Under the pieces are notes generated by a model. The model was not told the origin of the DNA. It did no database searches and worked only from the letters and a program-made list of their open reading frames with translations. Below are positions 18,265 to 29,125 of a stretch of 50,000 bases of DNA, piece by piece. The position numbers were made by a program, and so were the translations under genes. Position 1 is the first letter of the stretch; each line of letters begins with the position of its first letter. Source of the stretch: Zygnema cylindricum (taxonomy: Eukaryota > Streptophyta > Zygnematophyceae > Zygnematales > Zygnemataceae). The stretch lies in assembly GCA_037447655.1 (NCBI GenBank), contig JBBHKE010002073.1:13949-63948 (forward strand), given 5' to 3'.

Positions 18265-19442
18265 TGAAACTGTGAGACCTCCATTGGCCCCCAGAGTATG
18301 CAGATCCAAAAGAAGCAAATCTAGATAGTGCCGACTCCAACTTCATATAAACCCAAATGACTGACCCCTTGACAGTTAAAACCCCAATATAGATTCACCC
18401 TTGTGAAATAACACTTTCTGTGTGCTCAGTTCCACCACAGAATGCAAAGTAATATCATGAGATTTGGACACATTCACCCACTTTGACTTTCCCTTAGAAA
18501 TACAGCCACCCTGGCAGACAAAAACTCTGACCGACTACACCCCTGTGTAGCCTGGACTCCCCTGAGTCCGCAGCAAAAAGAATCACTGTAAATGGTCAAG
18601 TAAATTGATAGTTATGGCTGCCCAAAGTTTGCCATTTATACAGGGTGCTCTCTGGGAGAGGCAGCTGCCTACCCAAAATTTTCTAAGTCCTATTCCCTCT
18701 CTAAAACTCTATCTACTGAAGTACGGCACCAATCAAATTACTGTGTCGTACAGAAAAGTACAGGTGCCGGTGTACTTTCTGTACGGCCATTGTACGACAT
18801 GGCCAAAATGTCGACACGTGTCAAATCAGGATTAGTTCCTGTAATCTCCGGAATTCCCGTAATCCAATGTTATTACGCCACGTGTTATCTGACGTGGCAA
18901 AGACTGTAAAACGCCAAAAGTACATTTCCGTGATCGCGGCGCCTATCGCGGCCGTTCGATCAAAACCGGCTATAATCCTAGCCGCTAAAATTCGTCGCGC
19001 GGTATTGGTTTCGCTATCGAAACAAATGCGCGGTATCCGTTCTGTCCACATACCGTACTTCGTACTGAATCAAACTGTATCTATGTACAAAGTATCTATA
19101 AGCCGTTAAACGGATTTATCTACATATAAAGATTTATATATTTATCAAACCCTATATATCGTAATATCATTTCTAGACTTAACGACTAGAGCTAACGGCT
19201 AATGCCGGTTGACGGACGGCAGGTACTAGGATCAATTCTTGCGTCCGACAACTAACTTTTGGTAAGTCTACCTAATTCACCCCTGTCTTTTCTAGAGAGC
19301 CTAGGCAGCCATGGTTCTAGCTCCCTATCCAGCCTTCATTGACTACAACAACTGTGGGGGCTTGGATAGGGGAGTTAGAGGCAGACCGCCTCAGCTCTTT
19401 TTCTATCGTAATACAGACCTAGAAAATACTCAAATATCAACA
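18265..19442 (-). repeat. gag-only element, 3' LTR
   Basis: 1178 bp. Its inner (minus-strand 5') edge follows a polypurine tract. Its outer end carries the first 20 nt of gag, including the ATG. It contains a dense GTAC cluster near 18720-18800. Confidence 0.95.
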
Positions 19443-19455
19443 CTCCCCTTTTTTT
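19443..19455 (-). other. polypurine tract of the gag-only element
   Basis: On the minus strand, AAAAAAAGGGGAG immediately precedes the TGTTGA of the 3' LTR. The related element at 30057-36470 has AAATAAGGGGAG at the same place. Confidence 0.85.
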
Positions 19456-19460
19456 CTAGT

Positions 19461-19898
19461 CTATTTTCTTTCAACTTCCACAAACAAGTAAACAAACACC
19501 CCCTCCCCCTTTTTTTTTCTTTTCTTTTTCTTTTTTCCTTTTCCTTTCATAAAACTTAAGTATTTAACACAGTGCATTAAATGAACTGAAATGATAATTG
19601 CATCACACATTTTATTTAACATCCATTTTTCCATAAATCCGAGCAAAGATTTTATCCACTTCATCACTCTTTTATCCACACACAAACCGATTTCCCTCTT
19701 GCGATCCAAACAGCCAGCCCCATTTCCAATCTGCAACATACACCCAGATGCTAACCCTTTTAAAGGCACATCTTCACAAGTGACGTCACACCAAGTAGTG
19801 ATGTCAAATCCATCCACCCCCAAATATTCCCAAAAAACACTAGTCCCCACTAAGTTCCTCGTAAGATCTACATCTTTCGTACTCATATTTTTATCCAT
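19461..19898 (-). CDS. second ORF of the gag-only element, unknown
   Basis: 145 codons, ATG five bases after the gag stop and in a different frame; it ends just before the polypurine tract. The product starts MDKNMSTKDVDLTRNLVGTS, has several Cys residues in its middle (WCDVTCEDV, CMLQIGNGAGC) and a Lys-rich tail (GKGKKKKKRKKKG). I recognise no domain. It takes the place of pol. It may be a real accessory ORF or a chance frame in captured DNA; the basic tail partly reflects an A-rich stretch. Confidence 0.35.
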   Translation of the reverse strand: MDKNMSTKDVDLTRNLVGTSVFWEYLGVDGFDITTWCDVTCEDVPLKGLASGCMLQIGNGAGCLDRKREIGLCVDKRVMKWIKSLLGFMEKWMLNKMCDAIIISVHLMHCVKYLSFMKGKGKKKKKRKKKGEGVFVYLFVEVERK

Positions 19899-19903
19899 GA
19901 TAA

Positions 19904-21457
19904 TTACCCCATTTTTGAACTTCCCTCACTCTCTCCCATGGAATTCTTTCCACTATTACTTTCTAATTTAATTCCCAATAAATATTTCTTTTCTCCCCTA
20001 TCCTTTGAAACCTCTTCGAGTTTCACTTCTCCCCTTTCCTCGGAATCCGTTGAAGTCTCCCTTTCCGACCAGTTTTTTGGTTCCCTATTATCTATAAAAT
20101 TATCGTGATTAATTTTACCTTTCCCGTTTTCACTTATGGATCCTAGAACTGAATTTCTCATTTCTAAGTCATACACTCTACACTCCTCGACATCCTCAAG
20201 TACCTCCTCTCTCTTTACTTCCCTTATACCTCCAAAAGCACATTGTTGCCTTCGTGCAATTACTGTGTGCTTTTCTTTCTTCCCCATACTACTAATCCAG
20301 AGAAGCTCTAAAATATCTTCATCCTCTTTCTCCTCTTCCCCTTCTTCCTCCTCATCCACATTCCAACTTCTAAGTTTTTCCAAACAAGGGCATTCCTCCA
20401 TATAATGACCCGGTTCCCTACAAAAGAAGCAAGCCCCCTTTTTCAAAGCTCCCCTTTCTTTTCTTCTCCCTCTTTTTCCACCAAAGTTCCGATAAGGTTT
20501 ACCTTTGTCTTTCTTTCTCCCATCACGCTTCCGCTCGTCACCACTGTTCCTCTCATCACGCTTCCGCTCGTCACCACCGTTCCTCTCATCACGCTTCCGC
20601 TCGTCACCGCCGTTCCTCTCATCACGCTTCCGCCAATCACCACCAACTGAAAATGCATTGACCCTGTCCCTTCCCCTACAAAGCTCCAAAGTGGTTTCCC
20701 TCACAAGAATTATCCCCATGGTAAAGCTCCAAGTCCATGAGGAGCCATCCATTGCCTGCATACGACAAATTATGTTTTCGTACTCATCTGGGAGTTTCAT
20801 AATTAGTGTATTAATCTTACTCTCCTCAGATTCTACATATCCCGCACTAGTAAGCTCAACATATAACGCAGCAATATCATTGCAAAACTCTATCATGCTA
20901 CCGCCTTTATAAACGTAGGCATCTATTTCCTGTTTTACTACTTGCTGCCTCTGAATAGTCTCACTCTTATAAATCTGAGTTAGTGCTTCCCATATCTCTG
21001 AAGACTTGGTTAGACTTAAAAGAGTGATAGCTATCGACTTAGACACATATCTAAGTATGAGATGTTTTGCTATAGTATTTTTGTATTTCCATATTTTCCT
21101 GTCATTTTCTTCAGTTTTAATCCCTACATGTGGTACCATAGCTGAGAGCCTAGCTCCCCTCACCATAGGTGTCCCTTTTTCTTTCTCCCCTATTTCCCCA
21201 TCCACGGAAAGGTTTTTCCCTTCACCTTCCGTTGCATCTGAACTCCGGATGATATTCTGGGCAGTCTCAGATGATTCTCTGTAGTAAGCTCCTCCAAAGC
21301 CAGGTGGCGGACATCTCACTTGTCCCGCAACAATTCCCCATAAGTGCTTCTCGAAAAGCAATCCCTCCATTGTAAACGCCCAATACGTGAAGCCTGTTCC
21401 ATCAAACATAGGCACCCTAGATGGTGGGCCCATAACCTGAAACTCTGAGACCTCCAT
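19904..21457 (-). CDS. copia gag polyprotein of the gag-only element, intact
   Basis: 517 codons without a stop. Starts MEVSEFQVMGPPSRVP; the first 20 nt (through the second base of codon 7) lie in the LTR and the next codons overlap the primer site. Residues about 110-260 are the copia gag core (IWEALTQIYKSETIQRQQVV, INTLIMKLPDEYENI). An 11-residue repeat (DERKRDERNGG) follows, about four times, from a 33-bp DNA repeat. A CCHC knuckle (CFFCREPGHYMEEC) comes next, then an acidic stretch and RRQQCAFGGIRE. The last motif sits directly before the protease in the related element (RRQKCALGAIRE); here the protease is absent and unrelated acidic sequence follows to the stop. It would form virus-like particles and package RNA. 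The intact frame suggests it was active until recently. Confidence 0.9.
   Translation of the reverse strand: MEVSEFQVMGPPSRVPMFDGTGFTYWAFTMEGLLFEKHLWGIVAGQVRCPPPGFGGAYYRESSETAQNIIRSSDATEGEGKNLSVDGEIGEKEKGTPMVRGARLSAMVPHVGIKTEENDRKIWKYKNTIAKHLILRYVSKSIAITLLSLTKSSEIWEALTQIYKSETIQRQQVVKQEIDAYVYKGGSMIEFCNDIAALYVELTSAGYVESEESKINTLIMKLPDEYENIICRMQAMDGSSWTWSFTMGIILVRETTLELCRGRDRVNAFSVGGDWRKRDERNGGDERKRDERNGGDERKRDERNSGDERKRDGRKKDKGKPYRNFGGKRGRRKERGALKKGACFFCREPGHYMEECPCLEKLRSWNVDEEEEGEEEKEDEDILELLWISSMGKKEKHTVIARRQQCAFGGIREVKREEVLEDVEECRVYDLEMRNSVLGSISENGKGKINHDNFIDNREPKNWSERETSTDSEERGEVKLEEVSKDRGEKKYLLGIKLESNSGKNSMGESEGSSKMG
20520..20645. repeat. 33-bp coding tandem repeat in gag
   Basis: CTCATCACGCTTCCGCTCGT and the following 13 bases recur about four times with few changes, coding DERKRDERNGG on the minus strand. 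Confidence 0.85.
21423..21437 (-). other. half-tRNA primer-binding site inside gag
   Basis: On the minus strand the 15 bases right after the LTR are GGTTATGGGCCCACC. They are the exact complement of GGTGGGCCCATAACC, the anticodon stem-loop of plant initiator tRNA-Met (sequence recalled from the known tRNA). The same site lies within gag codons 7-12 (QVMGPPS). Confidence 0.85.
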
Positions 21458-22647
21458 TGGCCCTCAGAGTATGCAGATCCAAAAGAAGCAAATCTAGATA
21501 GTGCCGACTCCAACTTGATATAAACCTAAATGACTGACCCCTTGACAGTCAAAACCCCAATATAGATTCACCCCTGTGAAATAACACTTTCTGTGTGCTC
21601 AGTTCCACCACAGAATGCAAAGTTATATCATGAGATTTGGACACATTCACCCACTTTGACTTTCCCTTAGAAATACAGCCACCCTGGCAGACAAAAACTC
21701 TGACCGACTACACCTTTGTGTAGCCTGGACTCCCCTGAGTCCGCAGCAAAAAGAATCACTGTAAATGGTCAAGTAAATTGATAGTTATGGCTGCCCAAAG
21801 TTTGCCATTTATACAGCGTGCTCTCTGGGAGAGGCAGCTGCCTACCCAAAATTTTATAAGTCTTATTCCCTCTCTAAAACTCTATCTACTGAAGTACGGC
21901 ACCAATCAAATTACTGTGTCGTACAGAAAAGTACAGGTGCCGGTGTACTTTCTGTACGGCCATTGTACGACATGGCCAAAATGTCGACACGTGTCAAATC
22001 AGGATTAGTTCCTGTAATCTCCGGAATTCCCGTAATCCAATGTTATTACGCCACGTGTTATCTAACGTGGCAAAGACTGTAAAACGCCAAAAGTACATTT
22101 CCGTGATCGCGGCGCCTATCGCGGCCGTCCGATCAAAACCGGCTATAATCCTAGTCGCTAAAATTCGTCACGCGGTATTCGTTTCGCTATCGAAACAAAT
22201 GCGCGGTATTTGTTTCGCTATCGAAACAAATGCGCGGTATCCGTTCTGTCCACATACCGTACTTTGTACTGAATCAAACTGTATCTATGTACAAAGTATC
22301 TATAAGCCGTTAAACGGATTTATCTACATATAAAGATTTATATATTTATCAAACCCTATATATCGTATTATCATTCCTAGACTTAACGGCTAGAGCTAAC
22401 GGCTAATGCCGGTTGACGGACGGCAGGTACCAAGATCAATTCTTGCGTCCGACAACTAACTTTTGGTAAGTCTACCTAATTCACCCCCTGTCTTCTCTAG
22501 AGAGCCTAGGCAGCCATGGCTCTAGCTCCCTATCCAGCCTTCAGTGACTACAACAAGTGTGGGGGCTTGGATAGGGGAGTTAGAGGCAGACCGCCTCGGC
22601 TCTTTTTCTATCCTAATACAGACCTAGAAAATACTCAAATATCAACA
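21438..22647 (-). repeat. gag-only element, 5' LTR with gag start codon inside
   Basis: 1210 bp. The last 20 nt are the ATG and first codons of gag (21457-21438). It differs from the other LTR by a 32-bp tandem duplication near 22185-22235 (TTTCGCTATCGAAACAAATG repeated) and scattered substitutions. Confidence 0.95.
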
Positions 22648-22707
22648 ATATGCGCTAAAATCCAAAGTAACGTTTCAACCTTTCGGTTACATGGGGACAC
22701 GCTCTTA

Positions 22708-24195
22708 GAGTGAAGTTCCATTAGACGAAAAGTGAGGTTGTTTACAGAAATTCGGACCTCTCTGTACTATGCCGTACCTCTTATCTTCTTTTTATGGGGA
22801 AAACAACATTACAGAGAATCTTGCCTATTTTCTTCAAAATTTTGGGAGTTAACAATGACCGTTGGATGGTTTTTAGCGAAGCATTCGCTTCGAAAGTTTC
22901 AGTACATTACCAATTAGGGTGCGTCTCCATGTGCTTAAGTAAGGGTTTCTTTCTGTCATTTTCCTGTAAAACTTAGAGTCGTACCACGTAAGTTTCAACC
23001 GTACAAATAAATAGAAAAAATGAGAAGTACATTTTGTGTCATCATCTAATTTGAGATGTACAACATGTTGTCGTTTTGTGTTCTTTCACCCACTGCAACC
23101 CCAAAAAACGTCATCTTCAAACTTTTCTTTAAAACACATGAAAGATGTGTTTTAAAACAAAGAATTTTTGAAAAACAAATAAAAACACGTAATCGCACGA
23201 GTTCAAAATTTCTAAGAATTTTCAAAAGAATTCAAGCGACGACGAAAAGTGCACGATCCGCTATGTTTTGTCTGTTTGGGTACAGGTACGACAAAGCAAA
23301 GTACAAATTTTGTTTGGTTTTGTCCGTTTGCGCTTGGTACTGATTTTATTTTGCCAGGGGTCTCAAGATCCGATGCCATTTCACGTCGAGCGAACAAGAG
23401 ACGCAAAGGCAAACTGCATCTTCATCAACCGTGAAACAGCACAGGCTCGATGGCGGTACGTCTACAATGTCACAAAAAGTCATGCGACATCACAAGCAGT
23501 TACAAAAAATAACGTGCTTCATCACAAATTGTACACTATCGACAGCCGTCACGGGCATTGTTAACGTATACAAGCGTCACGTCTTTAAGTGACAACTACG
23601 TTTGGTATACATAGGGACACCCGAAATCCGGGTCCGCCGGATCTACGCTAAAACACAAAGTAAATTCTCTAAGATTCAAGTATATGGAGACGTACCCTTA
23701 CAGAAAAATTTGAGCCTTGAAACGTTGGATAATGAGCATACGTGTGAAGATGGCAACCAACGAAAATCAAAAAATTTCGCACACGATATACTCATTCAAA
23801 AATTCAACAAGAAATACAAACGAAATATAGTAACGCACTTTTGTCACGCTATTTTTGTTGGCCTCCATTCATCACATTATTCCGAGTAACGCTCATTCGT
23901 CAAACGTAAAAACAGGAACCCTAAAAAATACGGTGGTATCTGAGAATGCATCTACAAAAGAGTACAATAGTTGGGTTGATCGATGACCTGGTACGCACGT
24001 GCATGGTACGCAAATGAAGATTTTTGGCCGGTGTGAAAATCATTGACGATTTTTTAGATCAAATCTATAGCTATGTGGCACCACTCTTTTGCTAACACGT
24101 GGATTACAAACTCTACGCAATGGAACTTCATTCAAATTGTAGCATTCTGTGATGTTGGCCGTTTTATTACAAAATGTCCTAATGGAACTTCACCC
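22708..24195. mobile_element. PIF/Harbinger (Tourist-like) MITE carrying a nested MITE
   Basis: Inverted ends GAGTGAAGTTCCATTAG (left) and GGGTGAAGTTCCATTAG (right, reverse complement), flanked by TTA at 22705-22707 and 24196-24198. A three-base TTA duplication is typical of PIF/Harbinger elements. Without the nested insert it is about 700 bp. No transposase ORF is visible, so it is non-autonomous. Confidence 0.8.
22917..23697. mobile_element. nested PIF/Harbinger-like MITE
   Basis: 781 bp with inverted ends GGGTGCGTCTCCATGTGCTT and GGGTACGTCTCCATATACTT, flanked by TTA at 22914-22916 and 23698-23700. It lies inside the MITE 22708-24195. The family is shared with 43784-44550 and the fragment at 11915. 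Short ORFs inside have no domain. Confidence 0.8.
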
Positions 24196-24198
24196 TTA

Positions 24199-24542
24199 GT
24201 TCGATTCTGAAACAGTGATATCCCTTAAGAAACTGAACTATAACGGTTTTATCAACACGGAAGTGCATGGAGGTGTAATCTTGTGGAGGGAAACTGCATG
24301 TGTCGCTGACTAGGGAAGATGCATTGTAAGGAATGCGCTAAACAAATATGGGTTTCCATGTGTTTCACACTCTCTTTGGTCGAAGTATCCAAGGTCGTTT
24401 TAGACTTTTGTCAAGGGACTTTCTATGTTACTTGGATCCAAAGAAAACTTATAGTGCAGTACACTACGGTAAGGTACATTATATTGTACCTATATGCCAA
24501 CGCCACATAAATTCGTCGAATTGTATCCGTACGTTATCAAAA
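24199..24542. other. spacer before the gypsy fragment
   Basis: About 340 bp containing GGGTTTCCATGTGTTTCAC and several GTAC words; perhaps old MITE sequence. No gene recognised. Confidence 0.35.
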
Positions 24543-25990
24543 ATGGCCACATTATCGAGAATTTTAGCGATGGGATGGGACATGGAACCTCCGAAAGCAC
24601 ATCACGCACAAACCCTCCTTTCGGGAGCCTGGAATGTCGGTGTGGGGGACAATCGCAGGCAGCTCCGCAACTCCACCTTGGCGCAACGAAGGGACAGGCA
24701 AAAGCTCGCTCCACGAGACCACAACATGAACGCTACTGGACCTCTGTCCTTCACCCCTAGGGCCGTCATCCTGAACAACGACATAGGTCTCAGAATCAAA
24801 TCAACAAACCCACCTCCACCAGCCGCAACGAAACTACCTCCGGGATTCGAAAATTACAGGACAACCAAAACTAGGAACATGGAGGAACGAGCAAAGGAGG
24901 AAGAAACGCGTGACACCCAAGACAGGTTCGAAAAATATTTGGCGAAACGCCCGCTCGCGCCAGAATCCGACCAAGAAATTGAGGAAGCAAGGGGGGGGAA
25001 GAAGAATCAACCGGTGGAACCAACAGATTCCTCTAGTTTGTCGCCAAAAATTCAACCTCCTTCCTCCAAACCAGCGGTGATGTTAGTAAGGCATCTAATG
25101 CCCTACGCTCTTACTCACGTGAAAACACTGGCCTCTTCCCATAACTTGCCGGAGGAAGTTCTCATCCAGGCCCTCGGAGAGGAAATCCATTCAGGAGGGA
25201 AGAAACACCGGGCCGATCAGGCCAGATCCGTTTTTTGGTCAACCAACCCAAAGACCCCTATGATGGATAGGGACTACAAAACGTTATCTGTTGCTCTAAT
25301 TCTCAACCGGACGGGGAATTTCAAACTCAACGGATACGGCAGGTATCAAGACGCAGTGGTCGATATAGGAGCACTCCCAAATCTAATCACCACATCGGCT
25401 TTGCAGCAAATGCCTGAAGAACTCCGACCGGAAATCTTCCCCAATGACATCTGTCTAAGTACTGTTAGAAGTGGGAGCCAACCGGTACACGGAATAATCA
25501 AAGCTATGTTAATAGAGTTCGCCGACGACGCAGGTCATAAGGTCTGAATTCAACTTCCTTTCCTGGTGGTGGAAGGTAAGCAGTTTGAGATTTTATTGGG
25601 AATGGCCATCTGGACAAGGGTGAATATGGGATTAAGTGTGTGGAAGGAGCAGTTTACTGTTCGGGATCCTGAGGATCCCGAAGGAGTCAAGGTGGTGGTT
25701 ACTCTGGATCTATGGAATAGGGGGAAAGATAATGCTCCCGTCGCAGAATGTTATCCCGTCTATGCTACTCACACACCCACGGAACTGCTCGCCAGCGCCA
25801 CCGATATCGCAGACATAATATAGCAATTCCCTATTTCCAAGCGGTGGGAAGAACGATACCAGAACCGATTATTACAAATAACAAAACTTCGGCGGGAAGT
25901 GGACAAATCCTTAACAGCTGTTTTTGTGAAGGAAAAAGAACCGCGGTTGGAACCTTCGGAAGTTGCGCCCGAATATTTACTATGCTTGTG
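24543..25990 (+). pseudogene. Ty3/gypsy gag-protease fragment
   Basis: The frame from the ATG at 24543 starts MATLSRILAMGWDMEPPK. It has a charged Glu/Lys/Arg-rich middle and then a retroviral-type protease: VVDIGALPNLITTSAL, where DT/SGA is expected, and after a stop FLVVEGKQFEILLG, the typical second half. Stops TGA at 25545-25547 (likely from CGA) and TAG at 25821-25823 (likely from CAG) break it. The active-site Thr/Ser is Ile, so it is dead. Coding similarity to gypsy ends near 25990 where copia integrase-side sequence begins. The missing right part probably continues at 36471. Confidence 0.65.
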
Positions 25991-28900
25991 GAATGAGTGT
26001 CCAAACTCGTGCAATGGGTGATGTGTCCTTGCTAGTTGATGTGGATGGAAAACCAATTGAAAGGACTCTTCACAATGTCTTATTTGTGCCTGACTTTAAG
26101 AAAAATCTGTTTTCTACGTCGTTGGTTGAGAGTAAAGGCTTTGAGATCAGTTTGAAAAATGGTCGGCAAATTGTTAGCAAAAACGGCAAGGTTGCGGTTA
26201 CAGGTACTAGAGATAGTAGCAAGATGTATCGCATGGATATGGCTAATACGAAAGAAAATGATGTTTTGTACTCCGGTGTTTTGCACTCAGATAAGTTGTG
26301 GCATAAAAGATTAGGCCATGTCAACTATGATAGTTTGAAAAAAATGGTTGTTGCTGGAAAGATTGAGGGTGTATCAATCACAGATGGGCCGGTCAAAACT
26401 TGCGATGGTTGCGCTTTAGGCAAAATCCACAGATTGCCATTTCCTAAGGAGTGTGAGCATCGGTCGACCAAACTTTTACAACAAAATCATTCGGATGTCT
26501 TTGGTCCGGCGAAGGTTCCTTCTGCCGGAGGAATGAAATATATGGTCACCTTCACAGATGATTTCTCACGGTTTACAAAAGTTTACTTCATGAAGGAGAA
26601 GAGTGAAGTGTTTGGTCACTTCAAACACTATAAAGCATGGGCTGAAAAACTTCATAATTCATCTATTTTGCAGCTCACATCGGACAATGGTGGTGAATAT
26701 ACATCAAAAGAGTTTGAAACCTTTTTACTCGAGGAAGGTATTAGTCATCTACTGACTGTCCAATATTCACCGGAACAAAATGGGGTGTCGAACGGTTGAA
26801 TAGAACTCTCACGGAAAGCTCTAGATCTATGCTCACGGATAAAAATGTGGATCCGAAATTCTGGGCTGAGGCTCTAAATTGTGCAGTTTATATTAAAAAT
26901 AGGATAGGATCAAGATCGGTAGAAACAACTCCTTACGAAATCTGGACAGGTAGCAAACTAGATGTTAGCCATTTCAAGGTCTTTGGTTGTCAATGCTTTA
27001 TATTGGATACGTCTACAGATAGATGGAAAATGGAACCGAAGGGATTACCGGGTATTCTGTTAGGATATGATGATCACTCGAAAGGATATAGAGTCTTTGT
27101 GTTTGAAAGGCAGAAAATAGTTGTAGCTAGAAACATCATTGTTAAGGATGAACTAGACTCCATATATTTATTTCAAATGACAGAGCAGCAAAAGGCAACA
27201 GAAAGTACAGGAGTATGTCATCTTAGATTGCATGCAGGAAATTGTCCCGCAGATTCCACAAACTCCGGTAATGACTCAGGAATCAGACTCCCTCCAACTT
27301 CCTCACCAACTTCGGGTCCAGACGGACCAAGAGCAGTCAATACAGACAGAACGCAACCAGCGCAATCACGAACACACGGATCGCAACAAGCACAATCAGC
27401 AAGACACGGATCGCAACCAGCGCAACCAGCGCAATCACCGCAATGCGCGGGATCCGACGATCTCAGCCTCAGAATTTCCGGGGGGAAGAAGATCAAGCAG
27501 CCGCCTGCAAGCAAGCTCTCACTTTGCCTACTCGGCAGTCTCAGGGGAGCCCTTAACCATCCAAGAAGCTTTCTCATCACCAGAGCGGAATCACTGGATT
27601 GAGGCGGCAAACGACGAAATGAAGTCGATCATGGAGGCTCAAACATGGGAGCTCGTGGACCTTCCTCCAGACCGAAAAGGGATCGGCAACAAATGGGTAT
27701 TCAAGGTGAAGTTAAATCCCGATAACACCATTGAAAGCTATAAGGCCAGACTTGTGGCGAAGGGGTACAATCAAAAGGAAGGAATCGATTTTGAAGAAAC
27801 ATTATCTCCAGTTGTAAGATTTCCAACAGTTAGGATTTTGCTGTCCCTAGCTGCCATAGAAGATATGGAAATTCATCAGATGGATGTAAAAACGACCTTT
27901 TTGCACGGAGAACTAGAAGAGACCATTTACATGCAGCAGCCTGAAAAGTATCTAGAACCAGGAAAAAGAGCACTTAGTATGCAAGTTGCTAAAATCTTTG
28001 TACGGCCTAAAACAGGCCCCCACACAGTGGAATATAAAGCTTGATGAATTCTTGACTAGTCTAGGATTTCAAAGGATAAGTTCTCATCACTCTGTCTACG
28101 TTTTAAAGGGTGAAAATGGGATAGTGTATATAGCAGTATATGTAGATGATTTGCTATTAATTAGCAAATCAATGGCTGAAATTAACAAAATCAAAACTGC
28201 TCTAAACTCACGGTTCGAGATGAAAGACCTCGGTGAGGCAAAATATATTTTGGGTATCCAGGTAGAGAGGGACAGAAATAAGAAAATAATAAAATTGACT
28301 CAAAAAGAGGCTATTGGAAACATGTTAGATGAGTACGGAATGCGGGGGGCAAAAGGATGTTTAACTCCAATGGAGTTTCGGCAGAAGTTAGAGGGAGAAG
28401 AGATAAAACCAGGTGTTATTGTTAGCGAGTATTTAGAATCAGGGGAAAATGATCCTATGGCAATAATACCTTATAGACAGATAGTGGGAAGCTTAATATA
28501 CTTCATGAACTGTACCCGTCTTGACATTGCTGCAGCAGTATGGGTACTGAGTAGGAGTCTAGAGAATCCGAGAAAATCTGATTTTGACGCAGCAAGGAGA
28601 GTCATAAAATATTTGGCCGGAACTAAAGACCTCAAACTCACACTAGGCGGAGGAGAAGTCAAGCTGCAAACATGGAGTGATGCAAGCTATGGCGACATGC
28701 CAAGCCGGAAATCTACCACGGGATTCATTCTACAAGTTGGAAACGGTACTTGCTGCTGGAGCAGCAAACTTCAAAAGGTGACAGCACAGTTGACAATGGA
28801 GTCGGAATATAAGGCAGCAAGCTCGGCCCTCAAAGAACTCTTATGGGTAAAATCCATGTTACAAGAACTAGGATACATGCAACTCGGTCCACAGGTGATC

Positions 28901-29125
28901 TGGTGTGATAACCAGGCTGCCATTGCCATTGCTTCTAACGCGAGTCATCACTTCAAAAACCAGCACATGGATGTACGATTACACTTTGTAAGAGAAAAAG
29001 TGTTCTCTAGAGTGATTAAATTATGTTACTTACCAGATGCAAAAATGATTGCGGATATGCTCACTAAAGCTCTTCCTGCTCCTAAGCTGAAGTATTGTAG
29101 GGAAGCTGTGGGATTAAGTGAATAG
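25990..29125 (+). pseudogene. Ty1/copia element 3 pol: integrase, RT, RNase H (5'-truncated)
   Basis: Begins after the protease, in the region reading RTLHNVLFVPDFKKNLFS. The integrase has the zinc part (HKRLGHVNYD...CDGCALGK) and core (HSDVFGP, SDNGGEY, EQNG). A one-base loss at about 26790 shifts the frame to ERLNRTL. A linker with QPAQ-type repeats follows (27350-27430). The RT reads YKARLVAKGYNQKEGIDFEE and MDVKTTFLHGELEETIYM, shifts frame near 27980, and then has an intact YVDD (28139-28150). RNase H has SDASYGD, MESEYKAA and CDNQAAIAIA, and the frame ends in MLTKALPAPKLKYCREA. No gag or protease is attached at the left. Confidence 0.9.
27350..27440. repeat. short tandem repeat CGCAACCAGCGCAA in the pol linker
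   Basis: Degenerate 12-21-bp units around ACGGATCGCAACCAGCGCAA encode Gln/Asn/Arg- or Gln/Ala/Pro-rich protein depending on frame. Linker between integrase and RT. Confidence 0.65.

Larger units (their letters stand above)
18265..22647 (-). mobile_element. gag-only Ty1/copia element (TR-GAG-like), non-autonomous
   Basis: On the minus strand, LTRs of 1210 bp (21438-22647, 5') and 1178 bp (18265-19442, 3') flank about 2 kb of internal DNA. The 5-bp target duplication ATATG is at 18260-18264 and 22648-22652. The LTRs start TGTTGATATT and end GTTTCA. The internal part has an intact 517-codon gag and a second small ORF, but no protease, integrase or RT. The LTR, gag and primer site are homologous to the element at 30057-36470, a plausible relative of its helper. 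The two LTRs differ at some two dozen or more sites, plus a 32-bp duplication in the 5' LTR. Confidence 0.95.

Noticed and set aside
24348-24542. Upstream in-frame extension of the gypsy gag ORF
   Set aside because: The extension lies in spacer sequence; the ATG at 24543 fits the start of the gag-like protein better.
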